Translations under genes and position numbers: made by a program
Notes under the pieces: model-generated
What the model was told of the DNA's origin: nothing
Database searches by the model: none
What the model saw: only the letters and a program-made list of their open reading frames with translations
Source of the DNA: Terrimesophilobacter sp044508495
GTDB lineage: Bacteria; Actinomycetota; Actinomycetes; Actinomycetales; Microbacteriaceae
Length of the DNA stretch: 22,625 nt
Direction of reading: 5' to 3'
NCBI GenBank assembly: GCA_044508495.1
Contig: JBIQHP010000030.1
Coordinates: 1 to 22,625 of the forward strand
Part shown: positions 16,686 through 22,625 of the stretch, one piece after another
Position numbering within the stretch: the stretch's first letter is position 1
Layout: each line of letters opens with the position of its first letter

Positions 16686-18170
16686 TCAACCGGCCCTGGA
16701 TCTTCGAAGGTGCCGCATGAGCGCGCTCTTGCTCTCCAGGAGGATCGGAGTCCGGCCGCGATCGGCTCCGGGAGGCGGGATCAGCCAGAACCCGCTCGCA
16801 CCGCTTCGACCATCGCGACGTCGAATCTCCCAGCCCTTGTTGTGCAGTTGCAGGTGATGGAACCGGCAGAGCAACACCCCGTCGGCGACATCGGTTCGTC
16901 CGCGATCTCGTTTCCACTGTCTCGTATGGTGGGCCTCGGTGAACGCGGGAGGGCGGTCACATCCGGGCCACAGGCATCCGCCGTCCCGGACCGCGAGCGC
17001 CTCGCGCTGTCGCTGGTTGTAGAGCCGGGCAGTGCGCCCCAGATCGAGAGGGGTTCCGCCCGGCGTCATGACGACCTCGACGCTCTCGCCCTCGCAGAGC
17101 GCGCGATCGACGGCGCTGGCCGGCACCGGCTCGCCGTTGGCTTCGAGGATCCCGAATCCGGCCCCGGATCGACCGCCGCAGCCTCCCTCCGGCTCGCCCG
17201 GGGAGCTGTCCCGTGCGGACTCGGCGACATCCACGACGGTCACGATCTTGACGAGCGTGCGCATCTTCGGGTGCATCTTCTGCGGGTCGAGTGACGCTCC
17301 GAGCCTCACGAGCTCGAGCAGGCCGTCGAGCGCGAGCCGCTCGGTCGTGCGGGGGTCGTCGACGACGGCCTGCGCGCGGGCGATCTCGGCCGGGTCGGTG
17401 AAACGCGGACCGCCGCGCCGCGGACTCGTGAAGGGATCGAGCGCGGTCGAGAGGATCGCCGCGGACTCGGGGTCGAGCTGACCGGCGAGCTGCCACATCC
17501 CGTCGGGCTTCGGGAAGAGTCGGATGCCTCCGCGCTCGTAGAGCTCCTGCTGCCGCGCCTGAATGCCCTGCACGTCGATGAGGTCACGCTCGAGCCGAGC
17601 GGCCTTGAACAGCCGGTCGGCGCTCAGGTCGGCCTTCTCGGCGACGAGCCGCTCGGCCAGGGCGCGGAGGATCTCGGGGCCGACGAGCTCGGTCGGAGCT
17701 CCGAGTCCTCGCCGCAGGGCGTCCCCGCACTCCACGGAAAGCACCCCCTGGGCGACCGCGGCCGCGATGGGCGCCTGCCACGGGACGACGACCGGCTCGC
17801 CGCCGATCGAGGTGACTCCGCCGTCGATGAGCTTCGTGGCGGCATCCGCCTCGTCGAAGAGCCGCCCGATCGTCACGAGCTGCGAGACCTCGCGCCCGGT
17901 GGCCTTCGTGACCTCCTGAAGCATCTTCTCCGGCGAGGAGAATCCGTTCCTCGCGGCGAGGCCGTCGTGCCCGAGGTCGCGGCGAGAGCGCCGCGCCAGC
18001 TGCCCGGCCGCGAGCGTCTTGTAGGCGCCGAGGCGTCGCTCGCACTCGGCGATCGCCCGGTTCAGGTCGACCACCTGCTCGTCGCTCAGCCGGTCGAAGT
18101 CCTCGGAGCGCGCGCCGAACCCCGTCACGGCGGCGGCCGCGTCGAGAAGGGCGGTGGCGAGGTTTTCCAT
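16686..18170 (-). CDS. DUF222 and HNH endonuclease domain protein (13E12 type)
   Basis: 494 residues. The N-terminal two-thirds is the helical DUF222 region (for example GARSEDFDRLSDEQVVDLNRA). The C-terminus holds an HNH nuclease domain: C399 and C404 in CLWPGCDRPP, H414-H415 in TEAHHTRQW, CRFHH (435-439) and H444-N445 in LQLHNKGW, so the metal site looks intact. Such genes occur in several to many copies in actinobacterial genomes, often described with the mycobacterial REP13E12 elements; a selfish or mobile nature is suspected but not shown here. The ATG at 18170 has AGGCGG just upstream and TAGTGT 15 nt upstream as a possible -10 box. It lies upstream of tetR on the same strand, but the operator region separates them. 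Confidence 0.93.
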   Translation of the reverse strand: MENLATALLDAAAAVTGFGARSEDFDRLSDEQVVDLNRAIAECERRLGAYKTLAAGQLARRSRRDLGHDGLAARNGFSSPEKMLQEVTKATGREVSQLVTIGRLFDEADAATKLIDGGVTSIGGEPVVVPWQAPIAAAVAQGVLSVECGDALRRGLGAPTELVGPEILRALAERLVAEKADLSADRLFKAARLERDLIDVQGIQARQQELYERGGIRLFPKPDGMWQLAGQLDPESAAILSTALDPFTSPRRGGPRFTDPAEIARAQAVVDDPRTTERLALDGLLELVRLGASLDPQKMHPKMRTLVKIVTVVDVAESARDSSPGEPEGGCGGRSGAGFGILEANGEPVPASAVDRALCEGESVEVVMTPGGTPLDLGRTARLYNQRQREALAVRDGGCLWPGCDRPPAFTEAHHTRQWKRDRGRTDVADGVLLCRFHHLQLHNKGWEIRRRDGRSGASGFWLIPPPGADRGRTPILLESKSALMRHLRRSRAG

Positions 18171-18262
18171 ACCGCCTATTTTCTCACACTAGAAACTATG
18201 TCCAAAGCAAAAATCAGGATTGGTGGAGAAATCGTACCCACAGACAGCCTGCGGAGAGGACC

Positions 18263-18943
18263 TCAGGCGCCGCGCGCCAGCAGCCGCACGACCTCGTCAT
18301 CCGTCGTCTGCGTGAAGTCACGGTAGGCCTGCCCGACCGCCCAGAACGGCTCCGGCACCGAGACGCAGACGACGCGGTCGGCGAGCTTCGCCAGCTCGGC
18401 GAGGGCGCCCGCCGGCCCGACCGGCACGGCGACGGTCACGGATGCCGACCTCCCCGCTCCGGCGTCCGAGGACGCCGCTCCCGCAGGCCGGAGGGCCAGG
18501 ACGGCGGCGCGCATGGTCGCGCCCGTCGCGATGCCGTCGTCGACGAGGACGACGTGCCTGCCTCCGACATCCAGAGGAGGGCGCCCGGCGCGATACAACT
18601 CCTGCCGGCGCTCGAGCTCGACCCGCTCGCGCGCGGCGACCTCGTCGAACCGGCGACGCGCATCCGGCCGCACCGCCCGCAGCACCGGGTCGTTCCGCAC
18701 GGTCACGATCGAGCCCGCGATCGAGGCGATCGCGCCCATCGCCACCTCGGGTTGGCCTGGCACGCCGATCTTGCGCACGACGAGCACGTCGAGACGTGCG
18801 CCGAGCGCCTCGGCGACGATGGCAGCGACCGGGACGCCTCCACGTGGCAGGCCGAGCACGATCGCGTTCGCACCATCGACATCCGCGAGCTCGGCCGCGA
18901 GAGCGCGTCCCGCATCCGCACGGTCGTCGAACCGCCTGGACAT
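18263..18943 (-). CDS. Phosphoribosyltransferase-family protein
   Basis: 226 residues of the type I phosphoribosyltransferase fold. The PRPP-binding loop is VLVDDGIATGATM at 132-144. N-terminal landmarks are GLPRGGVPVA (31-40) and VVRKIGVPGQPEVAMGAI (55-72), and the C-terminal segment PFWAVGQAYRDFTQTTDDEV is typical of the subgroup annotated only as putative phosphoribosyltransferase. The base accepted, if any, is unknown. A small Ala/Gly/Ser-rich insertion (about 155-167) sits after the PRPP loop region. The gene is single, with a leaderless -10 candidate; 92 bp separate its stop from the start of the DUF222 gene downstream. Confidence 0.9.
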   Translation of the reverse strand: MSRRFDDRADAGRALAAELADVDGANAIVLGLPRGGVPVAAIVAEALGARLDVLVVRKIGVPGQPEVAMGAIASIAGSIVTVRNDPVLRAVRPDARRRFDEVAARERVELERRQELYRAGRPPLDVGGRHVVLVDDGIATGATMRAAVLALRPAGAASSDAGAGRSASVTVAVPVGPAGALAELAKLADRVVCVSVPEPFWAVGQAYRDFTQTTDDEVVRLLARGA

Positions 18944-18949
18944 GCCGCC

Positions 18950-18955
18950 AGCCTA
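18950..18955 (-). promoter_or_regulatory. Candidate -10 box of a leaderless phosphoribosyltransferase transcript
   Basis: TAGGCT on the minus strand is 6 nt before the ATG at 18943, with only GGCGGC between. The spacing fits a transcript starting at the ATG. Confidence 0.5.
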
Positions 18956-19007
18956 TGCGCCACCTGTGTATCCCGGCCGCGAACCTCGTCGAGCGCGGCG
19001 GACAGGG

Positions 19008-19013
19008 TAGCGT
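19008..19013 (+). promoter_or_regulatory. Candidate -10 box before the small membrane-protein pair
   Basis: TAGCGT is 6 nt before the GTG at 19020. The gap GGAGGG also resembles a ribosome binding site but is too close to the start to work normally, so a leaderless transcript is the better reading. Confidence 0.45.
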
Positions 19014-19019
19014 GGAGGG

Positions 19020-19208
19020 GTGCGTAAGTTCATCTTCAGCGGCACCATGCTCAGCGCCGTCTTCAGCGGCTGGAGCACGGTGCAGGCCACGCGCAAGGGA
19101 CCGCGCGACTGGCGCCTGGCGCTTCTGTGGGCTATCTGGGGGCTCACGATCGCGGTCGCGGTCGGCACGGTCCTGAAGGAAAACGACATCGACGAGCTCG
19201 AGGAGTAG
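19020..19208 (+). CDS. Small membrane protein of unknown function
   Basis: 62 residues from a GTG start. It has a basic N-terminus and a weakly hydrophobic first segment (about 5-20), a basic middle (RKGPRDW) and a clear membrane helix at about 33-52 (ALLWAIWGLTIAVAVGTVL), ending in the acidic tail ENDIDELEE. I do not recognise a named family. It is followed after 2 bp by a second membrane-protein gene, so the two are co-transcribed. Confidence 0.75.
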   Translation: MRKFIFSGTMLSAVFSGWSTVQATRKGPRDWRLALLWAIWGLTIAVAVGTVLKENDIDELEE

Positions 19209-19210
19209 CC

Positions 19211-19633
19211 ATGTGGAATCCTGACTTCGGGTGGGGCTTCGGCCACGGCCTGCTGACCATCTTCGCGAGCCTCATCGGCGTCTTCGTCTGGGTGCTGTGC
19301 TTCAGCGTCGCAGTCGCCGTGCTATTCCTGCTCGTGCGCTTCCTGCTCGTCGGCACGCGCGCCGCCCAGCTCTACGTCGCGAAGAACGAGCCGCCGCGAC
19401 CGGCCGCACCGGCGGTTCCGCGGGCTCCTGCGTCGCCGGCGCCCAAGGCTGCCCCCGCGCGCACGGATGCCGCACCCGCCGCTGCGGCCCCGGCATCCGC
19501 CTCCGCGTCGGCGGTGAAGCCCGCATCCGGCGCCGCACCGCGCACCGCCGCCAAGGTGACCCCGCCGAAGCCCGTGACGAAGACGCCCCCGAAGACCCCC
19601 GCCGCACGGAGGGCCGCCCCGAAGAAGCCGTAG
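19211..19633 (+). CDS. Membrane protein with Ala/Pro/Lys-rich C-terminal tail
   Basis: 140 residues. One long hydrophobic segment at about 14-48 (LLTIFASLIGVFVWVL onward) is followed by a tail of about 80 residues made almost only of Ala, Pro, Lys, Thr and Ser, ending strongly basic (RRAAPKKP). The ATG at 19211 has GAGGAG upstream, inside the end of the preceding gene, which fixes the start. The tail is of low complexity and predicted disordered; similar tails bind nucleic acid, wall polymers or partner proteins, but nothing here decides which. I do not recognise the family. Confidence 0.75.
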   Translation: MWNPDFGWGFGHGLLTIFASLIGVFVWVLCFSVAVAVLFLLVRFLLVGTRAAQLYVAKNEPPRPAAPAVPRAPASPAPKAAPARTDAAPAAAAPASASASAVKPASGAAPRTAAKVTPPKPVTKTPPKTPAARRAAPKKP

Positions 19634-19639
19634 GCATCC

Positions 19640-19645
19640 TAGGAT
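19640..19645 (+). promoter_or_regulatory. Candidate -10 box of a leaderless transcript (58-residue protein)
   Basis: TAGGAT is 6 nt before the ATG at 19652 and 7 nt after the stop of the previous gene. It gives the third small gene a promoter of its own. Confidence 0.5.
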
Positions 19646-19651
19646 GGAGCC

Positions 19652-19828
19652 ATGAACGGTATCGGCTTCGTCGTCTCCTTCGCCCTCTTCGTCGCGGGTC
19701 TCTACCTCATGGGGATCGCCTTCGACGTCGCCGAGAGCCTCGGCCTCGTGACCTTCGCGGGCGGCCTGCTCGCGGTCGCGGCCGGCGTCTTCATCCCGGT
19801 GCACATCATGCACCGCATCGATCGCTGA
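19652..19828 (+). CDS. Small two-helix membrane protein
   Basis: 58 residues: MNGIGFVVSFALFVAGLYLM begins a first helix (about 4-24), and a second spans about 32-50 (VTFAGGLLAVAAGVFIPVHI), ending in the basic HRIDR. The coding call rests on the hydrophobic pattern, G/C third positions and the leaderless promoter candidate at 19640. No family is recognised and no function can be assigned. It lies 18 bp after the preceding small membrane-protein gene on the same strand. Confidence 0.7.
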   Translation: MNGIGFVVSFALFVAGLYLMGIAFDVAESLGLVTFAGGLLAVAAGVFIPVHIMHRIDR

Positions 19829-19832
19829 GGGA

Positions 19833-19879
19833 AGCTCCCCATAAGGATCGCGATAGCGCCCAGAACCCTGATGGGAGCT
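19833..19879. repeat. Inverted repeat between convergent genes, possible bidirectional terminator
   Basis: AGCTCCCCAT (19833-19842) is complementary to ATGGGAGCT (19871-19879) apart from one bulged base. The loop of about 28 nt is long and no T-run follows on either strand, so termination is only a guess from the position between two converging genes. Confidence 0.3.
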
Positions 19880-19888
19880 CTGACGAAG

Positions 19889-20452
19889 TCATGACCTCGC
19901 TCGTTGCCGCTGCTCCTGCTCGATGATCCACTGACGGGCCACTCGTTGACGCGCGGGTTCGAGCCGAGGGTCGACGATGACGTCGAACCGGTTGCGCAGT
20001 GGGCGCGGGTCGATGAGCCCGGCATCGATCAGCGCCCCCACGAACGCCCTGTCCTTGTCCTCGTTTCGGGCGAGCTTCGAGGCGCAGAGGTCATAGGGCT
20101 CGGGGCAGATCGCGACGACTCCCGGATGCTCCGGCCAGGTCAACTCGACGGCGCGGGAACGCCACTCCGCCGGAAGGACCGCGGTATCGGCGGACACGGC
20201 ATCGATGTAGAAGTCCCGCTTCTGCGCCCACTCCGAGCCCTGGCCGGCCTCCATCCACAATCGATTCGACAGGAAGTCATCGATGTCATGCACCGGGGCG
20301 ATATCGGCTTCCGAGGACATCGTGGCGGCACGGGGAAGATCGGGATGCTCATAGGATGCGAGAATCGCCTGAGACCCGTAGACGAGAACCTCGCTCTGAC
20401 CAATGACCTCGACGGCCTTGAGGACTGCCTCACACAGTTCGTCGTTCGTCAT
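19889..20452 (-). CDS. AbiEii/DUF6036-like nucleotidyltransferase, putative toxin
   Basis: 187 residues with a minimal nucleotidyltransferase look. Near the N-terminus VYGSQAILASY is the GS motif. About 20 residues later SSEADIAPVHDIDD supplies the acidic metal-binding residues. YDLCASKLARNEDKDRAF contains the K-x(n)-D element of AbiEii/MenT-type and DUF6036 proteins. The ATG at 20452 overlaps the stop of the XRE gene as ATGA. By context it is the effector of a two-gene toxin-antitoxin-like module; the target (for MenT toxins, tRNA) is unknown here. Base composition is visibly less GC-rich than in neighbouring genes, which suggests acquisition. A housekeeping nucleotidyltransferase is less likely given the partner. 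Confidence 0.8.
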   Translation of the reverse strand: MTNDELCEAVLKAVEVIGQSEVLVYGSQAILASYEHPDLPRAATMSSEADIAPVHDIDDFLSNRLWMEAGQGSEWAQKRDFYIDAVSADTAVLPAEWRSRAVELTWPEHPGVVAICPEPYDLCASKLARNEDKDRAFVGALIDAGLIDPRPLRNRFDVIVDPRLEPARQRVARQWIIEQEQRQRARS

Positions 20453-20955
20453 CGGGCGCGTTCCAGGACGGAGGCCCGCTCCGCCTGACTGAGCACGGTG
20501 TCGAACGGACTCACCTGGCGCATGTCGATAGACCGCTGATCCGATCCGGTGATGACGGCTGCGAGCCCGTCGAAGTCGCGCTCATCGATCATGGTCTGCC
20601 ACTCCCCCATCCACTCATCGGCAAGGTCTCCGCTCACGCCCGCGCGCACGCGAGGCAGTCGTTCAGCGGCGGATGCCAGTACTCGATCCGGATCGCTGCG
20701 AAGCTTCTCCAGCACGAGCCGATGGAACTCGTAGCCGAGCCGTTGCTCGCGTCGCGGATAGCGAGGTTCTGTCGTGATGAGGAGGCGCTCATGCAGAGCA
20801 TCTAGGGCGCGCACGAGTGTGGACAGCTGGATCGTTCCCGCTTCCTCCGAGCGCTCCCAGGACTGCACCGTTGCCGGCTTCACGTCGCCACGCCGAGCCA
20901 GTTCGCGCACGCTGACTCCGGCTCGCTCACGGGCGGAGCGGATCAATCCCGACAT
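20449..20955 (-). CDS. XRE-family regulator, putative antitoxin
   Basis: 168 residues. An N-terminal XRE helix-turn-helix (about 1-60: LIRSARERAGVSVRELARRG, then KPATVQSWERSE) is followed by about 100 residues of helical sequence I do not recognise, which may bind the partner nucleotidyltransferase. The ATG at 20955 has GGAGG 5 nt upstream. An inverted repeat with perfect 8-bp arms lies only 10 bp before the start, a natural autoregulatory operator. It precedes and overlaps the nucleotidyltransferase gene, the usual antitoxin-first order. Confidence 0.85.
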   Translation of the reverse strand: MSGLIRSARERAGVSVRELARRGDVKPATVQSWERSEEAGTIQLSTLVRALDALHERLLITTEPRYPRREQRLGYEFHRLVLEKLRSDPDRVLASAAERLPRVRAGVSGDLADEWMGEWQTMIDERDFDGLAAVITGSDQRSIDMRQVSPFDTVLSQAERASVLERAR

Positions 20956-20965
20956 GGCTACCTCC

Positions 20966-20983
20966 GTATGCTTCTAAGCATAC
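20966..20983. promoter_or_regulatory. Palindromic operator candidate upstream of the XRE gene
   Basis: GTATGCTTCTAAGCATAC has two perfect 8-bp arms around a 2-bp centre. On the minus strand it contains TATGCT, a possible -10 box, so XRE binding would block transcription of the pair. Confidence 0.65.
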
Positions 20984-21111
20984 AGGATACGCATGCGTGG
21001 TGTGCAGGAGAACGGGCCGGCCGGGTCCATTCGGCTGCGGCATCGGAAAGCCACGAGAGGGACTCCCCGGGGTTCGACTACACCCTTGGCTACACCTGGG
21101 GGCAAAAACTG

Positions 21112-21184
<73 letters not shown>

Positions 21185-21189
21185 TCGGA

Positions 21190-21208
21190 CCCGGACGCGA
21201 AATCCGGG
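21190..21208. repeat. Small hairpin in the tRNA-Lys 5' leader
   Basis: CCCGGA and TCCGGG form a 6-bp stem around a 7-nt loop, starting 5 nt before the mature tRNA end on the minus strand. Flanking GG/CC can extend the stem past one bulged base. Its role is unknown; it may affect leader processing. Confidence 0.4.
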
Positions 21209-21218
21209 CCGACGAACA

Positions 21219-21224
21219 AGATTA
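21219..21224 (-). promoter_or_regulatory. Candidate extended -10 box of tRNA-Lys
   Basis: TAATCT on the minus strand is preceded by TGC, giving the extended -10 form TGnTANNNT, and lies 34 nt before the mature tRNA 5' end. A TAGCAT hexamer on the plus strand (21223-21228) overlaps it and could serve the divergent bcp gene. Confidence 0.45.
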
Positions 21225-21277
21225 GCATGAGAGGAGGGGGCCGGAAAGCCGCCCTCTTCACCCCGCGAAGGAGAGTC

Positions 21278-21757
21278 ATGTCGGATGTCGTCGCCCTGCA
21301 ACCCGGGGATGTCGCCCCCGCCTTCACCCTGAGCGACGAGACGGGCAAGTCCGTCTCGCTCTCCGACTACCTCGGGCAGAAGGTCATCGTCTACTTCTAC
21401 CCGGCCGCCTCGACGCCGGGATGCACGACCGAGGCCTGCGACTTCCGCGACAACCTGAACTCGCTCGCCGCCTCCGGCTATCAGGTGCTCGGCGTCTCCA
21501 AGGACGAGCTCCCTGCGCTCGTCGCCTTCAAGGACGAGGAGCGCCTCACCTTCCCGCTCCTGAGCGACCCCGGACTGGATGTCCACAAGGCCTATGGCGT
21601 ATGGGGCGAGAAGTCGCTCTACGGCAAGGCGGTGACCGGCACCATCCGCTCGACCTTCGTGATCGACGAGGAGGGCCGCATCCGGCTCCCGCTCTACAAC
21701 GTCAAGGCGACCGGCCACGTCGCCATGCTGCGCAAGCGCCTCGGCCTCGAAGGCTGA
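21278..21757 (+). CDS. bcp: Thioredoxin-dependent peroxiredoxin, Bcp/PrxQ type
   Basis: Reduces hydrogen peroxide and organic hydroperoxides using thioredoxin; cytoplasmic. 159 residues, normal length. The peroxidatic cysteine is C49 in STPGCTTEAC and the resolving cysteine is C54, the five-residue spacing of the atypical two-Cys PrxQ group. Other family segments are KVIVYFYP (35-42) and FPLLSD. The ATG at 21278 has GAAGGAG upstream; an in-frame ATG at 21227 would add 17 residues unlike the family and is rejected. It is divergent from tRNA-Lys and convergent with the next gene, so it stands alone. Confidence 0.96.
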   Translation: MSDVVALQPGDVAPAFTLSDETGKSVSLSDYLGQKVIVYFYPAASTPGCTTEACDFRDNLNSLAASGYQVLGVSKDELPALVAFKDEERLTFPLLSDPGLDVHKAYGVWGEKSLYGKAVTGTIRSTFVIDEEGRIRLPLYNVKATGHVAMLRKRLGLEG

Positions 21758-21781
21758 CGACGTAGACGCGGGGGGCGGGCC

Positions 21782-22201
21782 CTACTCCCGCCGCGTCGCT
21801 TCCATGACCGACCGGGTGAAGAGCAGGAAGAGCACGTTCACCGCGGGCACGAGCAGGAACCAGCCGATGTCGTTGCGCGAGAAGAGACCCTGAAAGCTCC
21901 CGAACGCGACGGCGAGCTGCAGCACCTGCCAGGTCAGCGCGGCGGCACGCACCCAGGGTTGTGCCCGCAGGGCGCCGACCGCGATGACCACGAGCCAGAC
22001 CGTCGCGAGCGCCGCGAGCACGACGATGGCGACGGCGCTCGCATAGGATGCCGGAACCTCGGTCACGAGCTCGAAGAGCAGGAACCCGGCCAGCACCGCC
22101 ATGACCGCGGCCTCGAGGAAGAGCGTGCCAGCGAGCAGGGTGAGCAGGAGCGGTCGTCGCGCTGCATCCTCCGTCCGACCGGCGGATTTGTCTTCACTCA
22201 C
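21782..22201 (-). CDS. Small integral membrane protein
   Basis: 139 residues from a GTG at 22201, with four hydrophobic helices (about 17-42, 48-69, 78-97 and 106-125), a hydrophilic N-terminus (SEDKSAGRTEDAARR) and the short basic end ATRRE. No motif identifies a function. The frame can be extended to a TTG at 22237 (12 more residues), but that adds an uncharacteristic segment lying in the AT-rich promoter region, so the GTG is preferred. It is divergent from whiB1 and convergent with bcp. Confidence 0.8.
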   Translation of the reverse strand: MSEDKSAGRTEDAARRPLLLTLLAGTLFLEAAVMAVLAGFLLFELVTEVPASYASAVAIVVLAALATVWLVVIAVGALRAQPWVRAAALTWQVLQLAVAFGSFQGLFSRNDIGWFLLVPAVNVLFLLFTRSVMEATRRE

Positions 22202-22310
22202 AGAGACATCCCATACAAAACTATTGATTTGGCCCAACCGTTATGAGAGTCTAGTTGAGGTTGATTTGCCGCTCACAGTGGCGTGGGCAACATCCCAAAG
22301 CATCGTTCTC

Positions 22311-22325
22311 ACCCGGATCCCGGGT
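22311..22325. repeat. Inverted repeat in the whiB1 leader/promoter region
   Basis: ACCCGGATCCCGGGT has 6-bp perfect arms around a 3-bp centre, 43 bp before the whiB1 ATG. It may be a hairpin in the 5' leader or a protein-binding site; nothing in the sequence decides. Confidence 0.4.
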
Positions 22326-22368
22326 CTTCGAGCTATGCGCTCACGCGTTCACTAAGGAGCACACGACT

Positions 22369-22617
22369 ATGGACTGGCGCGACAATGCCGCTTGCCTCAC
22401 GGCCGACCCCGAGCTGTTCTTCCCCGTCGGGAACACCGGCCCCGCGGTCGACCAGATCGAGAAGGCCAAGTCCGTCTGCGCCCGCTGCACCGTGAGCGAG
22501 ATGTGCCTCCAGTACGCGCTCGAGACCAACCAGGACTCCGGCGTGTGGGGCGGTCTGAGCGAGGACGAGCGCCGCGCCCTCAAGCGCCGCGCTGCGCGCG
22601 CCCGCCGCTCCTCCTAA
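22369..22617 (+). CDS. whiB1: WhiB1-type Wbl iron-sulfur transcription factor
   Basis: Small [4Fe-4S] transcription factor; WhiB1 of mycobacteria is essential, reacts with nitric oxide and binds the primary sigma factor. 82 residues with the four cluster cysteines C9, C37, C40 and C46 (CxxC plus x5), the turn GVWGG at 58-62 and the basic C-terminus RRALKRRAARARR. From memory it follows mycobacterial WhiB1 closely, including the MDWR start, DPELFFPVGN and QDSGVWGG. AAGGAG lies 9 nt before the ATG, so this gene, unlike several others here, has a proper leader. It is preceded by a region of 167 bp shared with the divergent membrane-protein gene; no clear -10/-35 pair was found there. Confidence 0.95.
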   Translation: MDWRDNAACLTADPELFFPVGNTGPAVDQIEKAKSVCARCTVSEMCLQYALETNQDSGVWGGLSEDERRALKRRAARARRSS

Positions 22618-22625
22618 GGCTTCGT

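Noticed and set aside
21061..21085. T-arm-like sequence GGGGTTCGACTACACC suggesting a second tRNA or tmRNA remnant
   Set aside because: There is no complementary 3' half of a T stem, and no anticodon arm or acceptor can be built around it.
22261..22277. CRP-like site upstream of whiB1 (a TCACA half-site)
   Set aside because: The other half would be TGATT at the required 6-nt spacing, a poor match to TGTGA, so only one half-site is convincing.

Overview
The window looks like a chromosomal segment from a high-GC actinobacterium, most likely Microbacteriaceae or a close relative. The signs are a strong G/C third-position bias, a WhiB1-type Wbl protein, a DUF222/HNH (13E12-type) gene, an MrpA subunit with a C-terminal MnhB domain, and many genes whose only promoter-like sequence is a TANNNT hexamer 6-7 nt before the start codon, as in leaderless actinobacterial transcripts. 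The family-level assignment is inference. I see no phage, insertion sequence or CRISPR array.

Left part (1-10174, all on the minus strand, so read from right to left): otsA and otsB (trehalose synthesis, overlapping stop/start), then six genes mnhA(AB)-C-D-E-F-G that together encode all seven subunits of an Mrp Na+/H+ antiporter, nearly all overlapping by 4 nt, then the 5' part of ilvD, which runs off the window. Compatible-solute synthesis beside cation/proton exchange suggests a salt, pH and osmotic stress block.

Middle part (10294-16663): a sugar-phosphate isomerase/epimerase-like gene points right. Facing it is a minus-strand operon of a TetR regulator, an RND/MMPL exporter and a YhgE/Pip membrane protein. 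Two near-identical 16-bp palindromes lie just upstream of tetR, so the operon is probably autoregulated. The MMPL protein carries an extra C-terminal domain of about 240 residues that reads as an ABC-type ATPase domain with its catalytic residues lost. This fusion, overlapping a gene for an ABC-2-like membrane protein, is the most unusual feature of the window.

Right part (16686-22625): a DUF222/HNH gene, a phosphoribosyltransferase, three small membrane-protein genes, an XRE regulator plus nucleotidyltransferase pair that resembles a toxin-antitoxin module and has a palindromic operator candidate, tRNA-Lys(CTT), a Bcp-type peroxiredoxin, a small membrane protein and whiB1. There is no gene-free stretch over 300 bases; the largest gaps are the two around tRNA-Lys and the divergent region before whiB1.

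Across the whole window the hexamer GGATGC/GCATCC recurs far more often than base composition predicts.
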